Shown here piece after piece: positions 52,301 to 61,937 of a DNA stretch of 64,000 nt (position 1 is its first letter; each line of letters begins with the position of its first letter). Both the position numbers and the translations under genes were made by a program. The DNA comes from Saprospiraceae bacterium (GTDB lineage: Bacteria; Bacteroidota; Bacteroidia; Chitinophagales; Saprospiraceae), in the NCBI GenBank assembly GCA_021604865.1, contig BQJU01000017.1, positions 1 through 64,000 on the forward strand. The letters run 5' to 3'. Under the pieces are notes generated by a model. It worked only from the letters and a program-made list of their open reading frames with translations, ran no database searches and had not been told where the DNA came from.

Positions 52301-53437
52301 ATGAATGGACTGGATAATTTCTCACAGGAAGAGCTAGCTCGTTATGCCCGACATTTTGCCATTCCTGAATTTGGGATAGCAGGTCAGGGCAAATTAAAAG
52401 CAGCGCGTGTACTCGTAATAGGTGCAGGGGGACTCGGAAGCCCTCTCCTACTCTACCTGGCAGCTGCCGGAGTAGGCCACCTGGGTATTGTAGAGTTTGA
52501 TCGTGTTGATGCCAGCAATTTACAGAGGCAGGTTTTGTACCGGGTCTCAGACATTGGCAAAAATAAATCTGAGATAGCCAAAACTCAACTTTTAGCGCTA
52601 AATCCTCATATCTCCGTTGAAACCTACAATGTAGCGCTAACCCGGGAAAATGCCATCGAACTGATCTCAAAATACGATATAGTTGCTGATGGTACGGATA
52701 ACTTCCAGACCCGTTATCTAGTCAATGATGCCTGTGTATTGTGTGAAAAAATCAATGTTTATGCCTCAATTTTTCGGTTTGAAGGCCAGGTATCTGTATT
52801 CAATTATCCCCATAAGGATGGTAGCCGAGGCCCTAATTATCGGGATATCTTCCCCGAACCGCCGCCACCTGATCTGGTGCCAAATTGTGCAGAAGGAGGT
52901 GTTTTAGGGGTCCTTCCAGGAATCATCGGTAGTCTTCAGGCCAGTGAAGTGATTAAAGTGATCACCGGAATCGGGGAACCGCTTGCCGGCCGTCTCTTTT
53001 TATTTGATGCTGCCGCATTTAGTAGCCGGATTTTAAAATTTGGTAAACGGCCAGATACTAAAATCGAAACGCTCATCGATTACGATCAATTTTGTGGGGT
53101 TCATACGTCAAAACCAACGGACATCAAAACCATTGACCCGTTGGAATTGCAGCAATTGTTGGATACAACCGAATCCTTTTCCATTATTGATGTCCGGGAG
53201 CCTTATGAATTCGGCATTGGCAATTTGGGCGGCCAACTGATTCCACTAGGCCAGATTATCGAAAATGCAGAAAAGATTCCCAATAATCAAAAAGTTGTCC
53301 TCATTTGCCGAAGCGGCAGGCGAAGCGCTAAAGCCATCCGACAGTTGCAGGAGCAATACAATATGAAGAATCTATTTAACCTTGAAGGCGGACTTCTTGC
53401 CTGGCGGGATGCTGTGGATGGAGGGATGGAAGTGTAA
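52301..53437 (+). CDS. moeB: MoeB/ThiF-family adenylyltransferase fused to rhodanese
   Basis: The 378-residue protein activates the C-terminus of a ubiquitin-like sulfur carrier (MoaD or ThiS type). The E1-like part has GAGGLGSPLLLYLAAAGVG (nucleotide loop), FDRVDASNLQRQ and ADGTDNFQTRYLVND; a Cys lies in VPNCAEGGVLG. The rhodanese domain (about 265-378) has IIDVREPYEF and the active Cys336 in ICRSGRRS. Fusion of the two is a known layout (human MOCS3 and bacterial MoeBR). The CxxC zinc ligands of E. coli MoeB appear to be missing (GPNYRDIF in place of the first pair). No moa or thi genes are adjacent, so the pathway (molybdopterin, thiamine or cysteine) is open. Confidence 0.9.
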   Translation: MNGLDNFSQEELARYARHFAIPEFGIAGQGKLKAARVLVIGAGGLGSPLLLYLAAAGVGHLGIVEFDRVDASNLQRQVLYRVSDIGKNKSEIAKTQLLALNPHISVETYNVALTRENAIELISKYDIVADGTDNFQTRYLVNDACVLCEKINVYASIFRFEGQVSVFNYPHKDGSRGPNYRDIFPEPPPPDLVPNCAEGGVLGVLPGIIGSLQASEVIKVITGIGEPLAGRLFLFDAAAFSSRILKFGKRPDTKIETLIDYDQFCGVHTSKPTDIKTIDPLELQQLLDTTESFSIIDVREPYEFGIGNLGGQLIPLGQIIENAEKIPNNQKVVLICRSGRRSAKAIRQLQEQYNMKNLFNLEGGLLAWRDAVDGGMEV

Positions 53438-53464
53438 AAAGGTGATCTCGACCCACTTTCTTTC

Positions 53465-54469
53465 TCAATCAACCATCAAATTACATCCCCTAATGTCACT
53501 GGCATCCAATCGCCCCAATACTTCGAAGGTACCATCGGGATATACTTTGCCCAAATCATCTGTAGCGATAAAGCTGATTGTATCCAGATTGGCCATGTCA
53601 ATCATGTTGATTACTCCGGTCTTCCCAGGTTGTGAGATCGATAAGGGATCGGTAATCTCTCGGGTTAACACCTTCATGGTTGGAGCCGGAATGAATTTTC
53701 CATCACGGGGTGCATAGGCTTGAGAGAATAACTCCGTCATCCCATATTCTGAATGAATATGGGGGACAGCAAACGCCTTTTTCAGGATTTCGTGAAGTTC
53801 GGTCCGGGTAATTTCACGTCGTCGGCCTTTCATTCCTCCCGTTTCCATGATTGTTACCCCGGAAAGGTCTTGTGGGTATTTTTCTGCTAGTTCCCAAAGC
53901 GCAAAACTCACCCCAATCAATAAAACCGGAATAGCTTCGGAACGGCACCTCCCAATAATTGCCAGCATTTCTTCCAGGTCGTCCAAAAAAAAACCACTCT
54001 GATGGTAAGCAGAATGACGAATAAAGTCATCTACCATAAAAACCAGGGAAGAACCCTGTCGTTCCAAATAGGCAGGGAGTAAAGCCAGGACACAATATCT
54101 GTTGAGGTTTCCATAGGTAGTTTGGAATGCCTTACGGGCTATCTTCCGGTACCAATCCGTATTTCGAACGTGATGTACGCTAGTAGAAGCCCCGGTGGTT
54201 CCACTGCTGGAAAATTCGGTTTCAGTGGACCAATTACCACTTTTTATGCTGTGGTTTTTAAAAAAAGCTATGGGTAGGAAGGGGATCTGTGGGATAGAAA
54301 GCACCTGAGTTGGTGAAACTCGAAGCAACTTGAGGTATTCCCTATATAGGGGATTGTACCGGGCCTGATATCGAAATACCGCCAATGTCAGCGCCTCAAA
54401 ATCCGTTTCGGGCAGCTGACTAATCAGGTCCATTAATTGTGCTCGTTCTGCCGCAATACTATTGGTCAT
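53465..54469 (-). CDS. LuxE/acyl-protein synthetase-like AMP-forming enzyme
   Basis: The 334-residue protein resembles LuxE-type acyl-protein synthetases and phenylacetate-CoA-ligase-like enzymes. The phosphate loop is FSSSGTTGASTS, and the adenylation motif is IHSEYGMTELFSQAYAP followed by FIATDDLGKVYPDGTFEVLGR. LuxE activates a fatty acid on a Cys or carrier; here no lux genes are present, and in Bacteroidota these genes are usually stand-alone. It is convergent with moeB-rhodanese (27-bp gap) and divergent from a small lipoprotein gene (54-bp gap). The acyl substrate is unknown. Confidence 0.88.
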   Translation of the reverse strand: MTNSIAAERAQLMDLISQLPETDFEALTLAVFRYQARYNPLYREYLKLLRVSPTQVLSIPQIPFLPIAFFKNHSIKSGNWSTETEFSSSGTTGASTSVHHVRNTDWYRKIARKAFQTTYGNLNRYCVLALLPAYLERQGSSLVFMVDDFIRHSAYHQSGFFLDDLEEMLAIIGRCRSEAIPVLLIGVSFALWELAEKYPQDLSGVTIMETGGMKGRRREITRTELHEILKKAFAVPHIHSEYGMTELFSQAYAPRDGKFIPAPTMKVLTREITDPLSISQPGKTGVINMIDMANLDTISFIATDDLGKVYPDGTFEVLGRLDASDIRGCNLMVD

Positions 54470-54523
54470 TATAAACTAAAAATGCTATATTAACGTTTCA
54501 AATAGAATACAAATATAACAGCT

Positions 54524-55021
54524 ATGAAGGTAGTCAACTACGCCGTTTTCTTTTTGGTGTTTGGTTTTTTAACCTATTCCTGTGTACAACCGCCTGATTA
54601 TCCGAATGCTCCGGAGATCACCTATCTGGGCGTCAATCAAACAAGCATCGGGCAGGGTAACCTAAACAGTATAAATGATACCCTGGTTGTACAATTTGCC
54701 TTCACAGATGGAGATGGAGACCTTAGCGGAGATTCCGACTCCATTGATATTTTTTTCACTGACAGTCGAAGAGGTAGTTTGATTCCCTACCGCATTCCCT
54801 TAATTTCCAATCAGGGAACAGGTAACGGTATTTCCGGTGAAATTACAGTACGCATTCCTAATAAACCATTTGGTATTTGTTGTGCCCTCGAAGGATTTAG
54901 CGCCTGCGAATCTCTTCCTGGAATGGTAGATACCTTTTCTTATGGTATTCAAATCCGTGATCAAGCAAACAATTACAGCAATAAGGTACAAACAGAAACC
55001 ATTACTGTTCTTTGTAATTGA
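54524..55021 (+). CDS. Lipoprotein of unknown function
   Basis: The 165-residue protein has a lipoprotein signal (LTYSC, Cys20) followed by a short linker (PPDYPNAPEI). A beta-rich domain contains an Asp-rich loop DGDGDLSGDSDSID that resembles calcium-binding loops, and the end has a CC pair and Cys residues (FGICCALEGFSACES). I do not recognise a named family, although similar short lipoproteins are frequent in Saprospiria and Cytophagia. Its 3' end overlaps the convergent hemF gene by 20 bp. Confidence 0.82.
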   Translation: MKVVNYAVFFLVFGFLTYSCVQPPDYPNAPEITYLGVNQTSIGQGNLNSINDTLVVQFAFTDGDGDLSGDSDSIDIFFTDSRRGSLIPYRIPLISNQGTGNGISGEITVRIPNKPFGICCALEGFSACESLPGMVDTFSYGIQIRDQANNYSNKVQTETITVLCN

Positions 55022-55910
55022 CCCAGTCAATGCCCTTTTTCAAGAGTGTCAAAGTTTGTTGTTCCCGACTACCTGCCTCCGGTTGATGGTCATAAACCCA
55101 ATTGGCCAATGGTGGCAAACTCATTAATATCGATTCCGTGCGACCATCGGTATCCAACCCAAATTTTGTCCCCTTGTCCCACACCAGATTAAATTCTACA
55201 TAGCGCCCTCTTCGCAGCCCTTGCCAGTTCTTTTCCTGTTTATCAAAAGCAGCGTCTTTGTGTTTTTGTAATAGCGGAATATAAACAGGGCAGAAAGTTT
55301 CACCAATCGCTTGAACAAAGGAAAATAAATCTTGTTTGTTCCCCTTTTCGGGGCCCATTCTATCAAAAAAGACACCACCGACACCCCGGGTCTCTTTTCG
55401 ATGTTTCAGGTAAAAATAATCATCCGCCCATGTCTTAAATTGAGGGTAATAATCAGGGTGGTGATTATCGCAAACCCGTTTTAACGTATTATGAAAAAAA
55501 ACGGCATCTTCCGGAAAAATGTAATGAGGTGTCAGGTCGATTCCACCACCAAACCACCAGTGCTCCTGATCCAGCTCAAAATATCGAACATTCATGTGTA
55601 TGATAGGCACCCATGGATTTGATGGGTGCAATACAATAGAGACTCCGGTAGCAAAAAACTCCTTGGCCTGGATGCCTAATGCCTTGCCAATTTTTTCCGG
55701 CAAATCACCATGTACTGCAGAAAAATTCACGCCTCCTTTTTCCAGATGTCTTCCCATTATCACCCTGGATCGACCGCCACCGCCACCTGCTCTTTGCCAG
55801 GCATCTTCTCTAAATTCACCTTCGCCGTCAGCTACTTCCAATTGTTTGCATATATCGTCCTGCAAACTTTTAAAGTAGTTGGAAATCACTTCTCTAGTTA
55901 GCATATTCAT
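55002..55910 (-). CDS. hemF: Oxygen-dependent coproporphyrinogen III oxidase
   Basis: HemF converts coproporphyrinogen III to protoporphyrinogen IX with molecular oxygen. The 302-residue protein shows WQRAGGGGGRSRVI, EKGGVNFSAVHG, the catalytic-region VHMNVRYFE equivalent IIHMNVRYFEL, and WWFGGGIDLTPHY with the C-terminal RRGRYVEFNLVWDKGTKFGL. It shows that the host synthesises heme aerobically; hemH is at 17 kb. An ArsC-like gene lies 3 bp upstream, so they are likely cotranscribed. Confidence 0.96.
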   Translation of the reverse strand: MNMLTREVISNYFKSLQDDICKQLEVADGEGEFREDAWQRAGGGGGRSRVIMGRHLEKGGVNFSAVHGDLPEKIGKALGIQAKEFFATGVSIVLHPSNPWVPIIHMNVRYFELDQEHWWFGGGIDLTPHYIFPEDAVFFHNTLKRVCDNHHPDYYPQFKTWADDYFYLKHRKETRGVGGVFFDRMGPEKGNKQDLFSFVQAIGETFCPVYIPLLQKHKDAAFDKQEKNWQGLRRGRYVEFNLVWDKGTKFGLDTDGRTESILMSLPPLANWVYDHQPEAGSREQQTLTLLKKGIDWVNYKEQ

Positions 55911-55913
55911 TTA

Positions 55914-56267
55914 TTATAATCCCATTTTTCCTTTAGCAGCAGCCACCGTCTTTTTGGCGTTGCCAACAAAAACTTCATCATCGATTATTATTGCCGGGCG
56001 TTTGAGAAAAGTATATTCTCCAAGAATCAAGTCCCGGTATTCCTGCTCTGAAAGCACTTTCTCATGAAGCCCCATGGCCCGGTATTTCATAGCACGCCGG
56101 TTGAACAGATTTTCGTAGGACCCTACCTTGCTGTGCAAAAAGTCCAACTGTTTGGGGTTTATATTTTGTATTTTAATGTCCTGCAACTCAAAGCCTTCGC
56201 CATCGTTTAATTCACCGATAATGCGTTGGCAGGTATTGCAAGTTGATAAATGATAGATTTTTCTCAT
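55914..56267 (-). CDS. ArsC/Spx-like thioredoxin-fold protein
   Basis: From ATG 56267 the 117-residue protein has the ArsC-family thioredoxin fold: the N-terminal IYHLSTCNTCQRII with a CxxC (Cys10, Cys13) and the cis-Pro loop TFLKRPAIIIDDEVFVGN with Arg before Pro. Such genes are annotated as arsenate reductase or Spx-like regulators; the CxxC resembles Spx and YffB types. No ars genes lie nearby. The frame is open 8 codons upstream (56291), but the shorter start gives the usual N-terminus. It is immediately followed by hemF. Confidence 0.82.
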   Translation of the reverse strand: MRKIYHLSTCNTCQRIIGELNDGEGFELQDIKIQNINPKQLDFLHSKVGSYENLFNRRAMKYRAMGLHEKVLSEQEYRDLILGEYTFLKRPAIIIDDEVFVGNAKKTVAAAKGKMGL

Positions 56268-56361
56268 GACATTTGTATTTTGAAGCATCAAAATTATAGC
56301 ATAAATTCGGCATTAGTTTCATATTATCGTAAAAAGTACTAAGCTTGTTTAAAAAGAAGAC

Positions 56362-57264
56362 ATGAATCATATTCCCGACTCAGAATTAATTATTAATCCA
56401 GATGGCAGCATCTATCACCTCAATCTACTTCCGGAACAAATTGCTCAAACCATCATTACTGTTGGTGACCCAGAAAGGGTAAAAAGGGTATCGCAGTGTT
56501 TTGACAAAATTGAAGTGCAGGTTAGCAAACGGGAATTTATTACCCACACCGGACAGCTTGGGCGTCATCGAATATCCGTAATTTCAACCGGCATCGGACC
56601 TGACAATATCGACATTACCCTTAATGAACTGGATGCATTGGCCAATATCGACTTTGCAACCAGGCAGAAGAAAGCTCAAAAAACTTCCCTCAAAATCATT
56701 CGCTTTGGCACCTCTGGCGGCTTACAAGCCGACCTGCCAATCGATAGTATCTTGCTATCTAGCCATAGCATTGGCTTAGATAATCTGTTACACTTTTACG
56801 AAAGGAAAAATATTGAGGAGGAAAAAGCATTACTGAAACTAATGACAGAAAATGGCATAAAACTCTCCGTTACGCCTTACTTCTCGAAAGGCAATAAATA
56901 TTTATTGGATACCCTAGGAAAAGGTTTCCATCAGGGTATTACGCTAACCAGCCCCGGCTTTTATGCCCCTCAAGGAAGAAGCTTAAGGCTAAAATCATTG
57001 ATGACTCCTGAAACCCTGGATAAATTGGCCGGGCTAAGTTTTCAACAGGCTAAAATCAGTAATTTCGAAATGGAAACTGCCGCCATTTATGGGTTATCGG
57101 AACTAATGGGTCACGAGGCCCTTTCTTGTAGTGCATTAATTGCAAATCGGGCCAACAAGACTTTTAGTCAAAACCCCAAAAAAGCAGTTGATGACCTGAT
57201 AGAGGTGATGCTGGAACGCATAGAAGTAATGCTGGATGCTGAACTTTTAAAGAAGCGTCATTGA
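56362..57264 (+). CDS. Nucleoside phosphorylase (uridine phosphorylase type)
   Basis: The 300-residue protein belongs to the NP-I family, which cleaves nucleosides with phosphate. It has TVGDPERVKRVSQCFD (phosphate site), VISTGIGPDNIDITLNEL (GIG loop), IRFGTSGGLQADLP, and the ribose-binding glutamate region SNFEMETAAIYGLSELMGH. It is longer than the bacterial uridine phosphorylase of E. coli but matches Bacteroidota homologues. Substrate could be uridine or another nucleoside. It overlaps the convergent lptD-like gene by 7 bp. Confidence 0.9.
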   Translation: MNHIPDSELIINPDGSIYHLNLLPEQIAQTIITVGDPERVKRVSQCFDKIEVQVSKREFITHTGQLGRHRISVISTGIGPDNIDITLNELDALANIDFATRQKKAQKTSLKIIRFGTSGGLQADLPIDSILLSSHSIGLDNLLHFYERKNIEEEKALLKLMTENGIKLSVTPYFSKGNKYLLDTLGKGFHQGITLTSPGFYAPQGRSLRLKSLMTPETLDKLAGLSFQQAKISNFEMETAAIYGLSELMGHEALSCSALIANRANKTFSQNPKKAVDDLIEVMLERIEVMLDAELLKKRH

Positions 57265-60020
57265 AACGCCCTGATTGCGTCGGCATTATTTCGATCATAG
57301 GGAACCCTTAAGAAGCCAAGCGTTCCCGGTTTCACCTGAATATAGAAGCTATAGGTGCCCCTGGTTGGTGCCCAGCTCAGCCCCATTTGCCAGCAGTGGA
57401 GATCCCGACTGAAGCCTAGATAGGGATAAGTGATGGCCTTGCTGACAAAATCGTACCCGATATTTCCCATATTAATATTCCAGTTTGGGGTTAACTGTAC
57501 ACTACCGCTAAGGCTAAGAGAATGGGTGCTCAACTTAAAAGTATCTCTGCCGCCAGTGGTTTTTTCAAAATCAAGTACAAAGGTATGCGCAATACGAAAT
57601 TGTTCAAACAAGCTCAAAAAATCAGTTTCTTCCGGGCGCTTTCGGGTTCTCTGGTTTTCCTCTTCTTCATCCAGGTTTTCGATAATTTCTTCTTCTTTCC
57701 CCTGGAATAAAGCACGTATTTTACTTACCGTAACCGAGGTATTCAGGCGAACATTTGTCTCAATAAATTGCAACAATTTGCCCTCTTCCTTCCACCGCAA
57801 TTTGCTGGTACGTCGGCTGGAATTTTTATTAAAAACATTGACATAGGGATCAAATACTGTTCTGAAGGACAATGTGGTCATGCCTTTAAAAAAGCGGGTT
57901 GTACCAGAAATATTGATCCGACTCCATTTCAGAGAATCCGCTGCAAAATTATAGTTGCCACTGATAACGATATTGTCAAAAAGTTTAAGGTTTTTTTCAG
58001 AAGAATCTTTTTTAGAAAAATACTTAGCTTCAAAAATGTTATTGATGGAATAAGAGAGGGCCATTTGTTTCCCAGATGAACTTGGAGAACCATAAATTCC
58101 ACCGTCAAAAATAGAATAGCGATCAAATTGGGTCGGATCTAGAGTATCCTGTACTGTTCGATACCATCCCAAGTCTTCGCTTAAATAACTAGGCGTATAC
58201 CCCAAAGAAACAGATGGTTTGATGACATGCCGAACCCCTCGTAGCCACCCCTTTTTGAATAACATCGTACCAAATATCTGCGTATTCATGGACACACCAG
58301 CCGAAAAGGTTCGAAAGGACTGAAAGCCTTGGATAAGTTGATTATTAATTTGTCCCAAGGTCAGAGTATCCCTGGTCACAATACCATTCACTGTGTCAAT
58401 CTCGATTTTTGGGTCATCAATAAAATCACGCCGGATAGTTTTAAAGTACCAGACTTCTTCATAGTTGACATTCGGGTTGACATTAAAATATTTTAATAAT
58501 TTTATAGAAGTGCCTGCATTGGCTTTGTGTCGGGCCCCATACCGGGCTTCATCCAATGTTCTTTGAGAAAAGAAGGTGGAGTCAGGTCCTGTAAAGGTAC
58601 TTTTGGCCTCACCAGTATAACGCATGGTAATATTTTCGTACCATTTTTCTTTCCCGACCCGCTCTTTTCTACGGAAAGGATAGAGGGTTTGGGTTTGAAA
58701 TTGAAAATTAGGAAAATTGACCGTAATGTTATTCGTATTGGTATTTTGACTGTGATTAAAACTCAAACTCATAGAAATGGGTTTGTCCCTCCAATTGCGG
58801 CTAAAGCTGAAATTGGAGCTCAACTGGTTGTTTAAAACACTTTGAGCATCATTGTATACCCTGGCCTGGTATCCGTTTAATTGAAAATTGATGGTCCCGC
58901 CAAATGAATTGAGCGGATGTGCCGAAGGATCCTGATTGTGAGACAATTGAAGCTTAAAGGACTTCTCTCTGTTAATCATCCCATCCAAAGCTTCACTTCT
59001 CCTTACATCATAGCCAATAGAAAACCTGCCATTATATTTATAGCGTTTTCTGTATTGTGATTCCGCAGTAAGGCCCCAGGTTCCCTTGACATATATATTG
59101 GCTTTAAGCGATAAATTGAAATGTTCTCCCAATGGAAAAAACCAGCCGATATCTCGCAATCCAAACCCCCACTGATCTGAATATTCGTAGTCCCGGGGAA
59201 AAAGCAGACCAGTGCTACGCGTTTTTGAAATAGGGAAAAAACCAAAAGGCAGCCAAAGTGGCGTTGGCACCCCCATTATCTCTAGATTAGAGGGGCCCAC
59301 GACGACTAGTTTATTAGGAATTACTTTTTGTTTGCCACTGCGGATGCCAAAATGTGGTTCAGGATGTGTGCAGGTGGTAAAAATGGCATCATTGCTATAA
59401 ACAATATCATTGGAGGTAGTATCTCCCGGATCACCACTGACAAATTTAGATTTGGTTCCCTGTACAATCATGTCGCCCTGCTGGGTGGTGACATCGTATA
59501 CGATACCTTTACGGGTTTTGAAGTTGTAGCGCATACGTTCTGCCTTAAACTCCTGGTCTCCGTCTTTAAACTCAGGAAAACCAGATAGCCTTCCCAGAGA
59601 ATCGGGCATGCCCTCAGCCGTTACAATATTAGTTTCCCAATCAAAGATGATATGATCCGCTTTTACTGAAATGGTGGTATAATTTACAACCCCCTCGCCA
59701 TACAAGTGAATCTTTTTATCTGCAATATCGTATATCATAGAATCGGTAGCAGTATACTGGACGGGAGCATCAAGGGAATCCTTTGACAACTGAATTTTCG
59801 AGGTATTATCCCCTAAAGAATCCGACAGAATCTGTAGACTATCTACGCCGATAAAAACAGTATCTCCTACTGGCAAGGTCGGCACGATTGAATCTAGTTG
59901 ACTACCAATAGAATCGACTGGTGGTTGAATTTGAGCATCAATACCGGACGAAAGTCCTAAAAAACACAAAATAATATAAACTAGTTTTGCTTTCAAACGA
60001 TTATTTCTCTTTATTTGCAT
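57258..60020 (-). CDS. lptD: LptD-like outer-membrane LPS assembly protein
   Basis: The 920-residue protein (from ATG 60020, with signal peptide KLVYIILCFLGLSSGIDAQ) has an OstA-type beta-jellyroll near its start (LYGEGVVNYTTISVKADHI and VTAEGMPDSLGRLSGFPEF). A long beta-barrel of aromatic-rich strands follows (GRFSIGYDVRRSE, YNFAADSLKWSR, LSLSGSVQLTPNWNINMG). It lacks the enterobacterial disulfide pattern. In Bacteroidota this protein is annotated as putative LPS assembly protein LptD. The 34-codon upstream extension is not signal-like and is rejected. It is divergent from an amidase gene. Confidence 0.88.
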   Translation of the reverse strand: MQIKRNNRLKAKLVYIILCFLGLSSGIDAQIQPPVDSIGSQLDSIVPTLPVGDTVFIGVDSLQILSDSLGDNTSKIQLSKDSLDAPVQYTATDSMIYDIADKKIHLYGEGVVNYTTISVKADHIIFDWETNIVTAEGMPDSLGRLSGFPEFKDGDQEFKAERMRYNFKTRKGIVYDVTTQQGDMIVQGTKSKFVSGDPGDTTSNDIVYSNDAIFTTCTHPEPHFGIRSGKQKVIPNKLVVVGPSNLEIMGVPTPLWLPFGFFPISKTRSTGLLFPRDYEYSDQWGFGLRDIGWFFPLGEHFNLSLKANIYVKGTWGLTAESQYRKRYKYNGRFSIGYDVRRSEALDGMINREKSFKLQLSHNQDPSAHPLNSFGGTINFQLNGYQARVYNDAQSVLNNQLSSNFSFSRNWRDKPISMSLSFNHSQNTNTNNITVNFPNFQFQTQTLYPFRRKERVGKEKWYENITMRYTGEAKSTFTGPDSTFFSQRTLDEARYGARHKANAGTSIKLLKYFNVNPNVNYEEVWYFKTIRRDFIDDPKIEIDTVNGIVTRDTLTLGQINNQLIQGFQSFRTFSAGVSMNTQIFGTMLFKKGWLRGVRHVIKPSVSLGYTPSYLSEDLGWYRTVQDTLDPTQFDRYSIFDGGIYGSPSSSGKQMALSYSINNIFEAKYFSKKDSSEKNLKLFDNIVISGNYNFAADSLKWSRINISGTTRFFKGMTTLSFRTVFDPYVNVFNKNSSRRTSKLRWKEEGKLLQFIETNVRLNTSVTVSKIRALFQGKEEEIIENLDEEEENQRTRKRPEETDFLSLFEQFRIAHTFVLDFEKTTGGRDTFKLSTHSLSLSGSVQLTPNWNINMGNIGYDFVSKAITYPYLGFSRDLHCWQMGLSWAPTRGTYSFYIQVKPGTLGFLRVPYDRNNADAIRAFQ

Positions 60021-60133
60021 TTGATTTCGGCAGTGATTGATTATGGCTAAAACATTCAAAATCATCCTTATATAAGTTCTGCCGGTTATTTTTAATAAAG
60101 CTACTTTCCCCAAACTTAGCAATACAGCAACCT

Positions 60134-61777
60134 ATGATGAAAGCATTAATTGTTTTACAAACGATCTGGCTGGCCTCACTGACGATACCTGTTAACGGGT
60201 TTAACATTTCGTTATCCTTTGGCCATCCCACAACTTCCCCATACCTGAACTCAGGAGCAAGCTTTTTTGAAGGCTCCGATTCCGCTTCTGCAATCGAAAT
60301 GGTGGGCAAAGTTATCAAAGAAAGTAATATAGACGAAAAAGAATACCGGATAAAAACTGTAGTAATTGATCCGGGCCATGGAGGACATGATCCAGGTTGC
60401 CTTGGTCATAGCTCGCGGGAAAAACATTTAGCATTGGGTATTGCCTTAAAAGTTGCCGAAGGCTTGAAATTGAATTTCCCGGAAATCAATGTCATTATGA
60501 CCCGGGATACCGACGTTTTTATCCCGCTTCATGAAAGGGCAGCCATTGCCAACAGAAACAATGCCGATTTATTTATTTCCATTCACTGCAACTATATGCC
60601 AGGGCATTCCGGAACAAATGGCTCTGAAACCTACGTCATGGGATTGCATACAGCACAACACAATCTAGAAGTTGCCAAGCGAGAGAATTCAGCCATTCTT
60701 CTTGAAGATAATTACGAAAAAAATTACGATTTTGATCCAAATTCTTCCGAAGGTCATATCCTGCTTAGTATGTTTCAGAATGCTTATCTGGAACAAAGCA
60801 TTCTTTTTGCCGACCGGGTAGAAGCCCGGATTGGTTCGGATGCAGCCCGTAAAAGCCGAGGGGTCAAACAAGCAGGCTTTGTGGTGTTAAAAGAAACAGC
60901 CATGCCGAGCGTTCTAGTCGAAGCCGGCTTTTTAAGTAGTTATAAAGAAGAAAAATTCTTAAAAACGGAAGAAGGTCAACAAGTCATGGCTGATGCGATT
61001 ATTGCTGCTTTCGCAGAATATAAAATCATGGTAGAAACCGGTAGTTATGACATTCCTCCTGGGGTAAAAACCATTCCAGTAGCTTCCAAGGAAAATAAAA
61101 CAACCCAACCAGCCCCTACGCCAGATAGGTCTATCAAAACTGTCGCCGTTAAAACAGAGGAAATCCCGGTCCAATCAACCAGTATACCAGCAAAAACCAG
61201 GGCCGATAGCCCTTCAGAACCAATCAAAGATTGGGAAAGAGCTTTGATAGAAGATAAAGCCAATCGGGTAGCTGTGGCCACAAGACCAACACCTCCTCCA
61301 CCAACACCTGTTTCAAGCCCAGTACCTGCTACAACATATCCAAACGATTATAACAATCCTCAAATTTATAAGGAACGAAAAATCATCCCGATGCAAGGCA
61401 GTAATGTACCAGAATCATCGATGCAAATTACCGTTAAATCACCGCCCCCCTCTTCGACAACTGTCAAGCCTCAAAATCGACCAGCAACTATCCTACAGGA
61501 CAACCAAAATATCCGCTTTAATGTGCAACTAGCGGCTTCTCCCAGCCCAATAGACACCAATCAGCCAAAGTGGAGAAGTCTGGAATATCAAATTGAAATT
61601 GTTCCGGAAGGCAATTTGTTTAAGTACCAAGCCCGAAACTTCGATAATTACTACCAGGCATTAGATGCCAAACTCCACCTGCAAAATCGCGGTTTTGCTG
61701 ATGCCTTTATTGTGGTTTATAAAGATGGCCGAAAGATCTCCCTGGAGCAAGCTAAGCTAGAACTTGGCATTCAATAG
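60134..61777 (+). CDS. N-acetylmuramoyl-L-alanine amidase (Amidase_3)
   Basis: The enzyme cuts the stem peptide from peptidoglycan. The 547-residue protein has a signal peptide and then the Amidase_3 domain (about 74-300). His82 and Glu96 (VIDPGHGGHDPGC and SSREKHLA), SIHCNYMPG with the third zinc His, and the catalytic Glu in SVLVEAGFLSS are visible. A long Pro/Thr-rich linker (about 310-460) precedes a C-terminal SPOR-like domain (FKYQARNFDNYYQALDAKLH). It probably acts at the septum. An MCE-type gene follows after 160 bp containing a terminator. Confidence 0.94.
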   Translation: MMKALIVLQTIWLASLTIPVNGFNISLSFGHPTTSPYLNSGASFFEGSDSASAIEMVGKVIKESNIDEKEYRIKTVVIDPGHGGHDPGCLGHSSREKHLALGIALKVAEGLKLNFPEINVIMTRDTDVFIPLHERAAIANRNNADLFISIHCNYMPGHSGTNGSETYVMGLHTAQHNLEVAKRENSAILLEDNYEKNYDFDPNSSEGHILLSMFQNAYLEQSILFADRVEARIGSDAARKSRGVKQAGFVVLKETAMPSVLVEAGFLSSYKEEKFLKTEEGQQVMADAIIAAFAEYKIMVETGSYDIPPGVKTIPVASKENKTTQPAPTPDRSIKTVAVKTEEIPVQSTSIPAKTRADSPSEPIKDWERALIEDKANRVAVATRPTPPPPTPVSSPVPATTYPNDYNNPQIYKERKIIPMQGSNVPESSMQITVKSPPPSSTTVKPQNRPATILQDNQNIRFNVQLAASPSPIDTNQPKWRSLEYQIEIVPEGNLFKYQARNFDNYYQALDAKLHLQNRGFADAFIVVYKDGRKISLEQAKLELGIQ

Positions 61778-61845
61778 TCTTGTTTATTGGGGCTGTATCT
61801 TCTGAAGTAAACAAAACCCTTTTACATTACGGTTGTTGTAGAAAT

Positions 61846-61875
61846 ATCGTTTTGCTAATGGCAAAAACGATTTTT
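61846..61875 (+). terminator. Intrinsic terminator after the amidase gene
   Basis: ATCGTTTTGC (61846-61855) pairs with GCAAAAACGAT (61861-61871, one bulge) around loop TAATG; five T follow. Confidence 0.7.
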
Positions 61876-61907
61876 CGTATGTACACTTATTTTCTCTAAC
61901 AAAATCT

Positions 61908-61915
61908 TACATTTG
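61908..61915 (+). promoter_or_regulatory. Candidate -7 box before the MCE gene
   Basis: TACATTTG fits TAnnTTTG, 22 bases before the ATG of the MCE gene and directly after the amidase terminator. Confidence 0.55.
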
Positions 61916-61937
61916 CGACTCGTTTAAACCCTATAAT

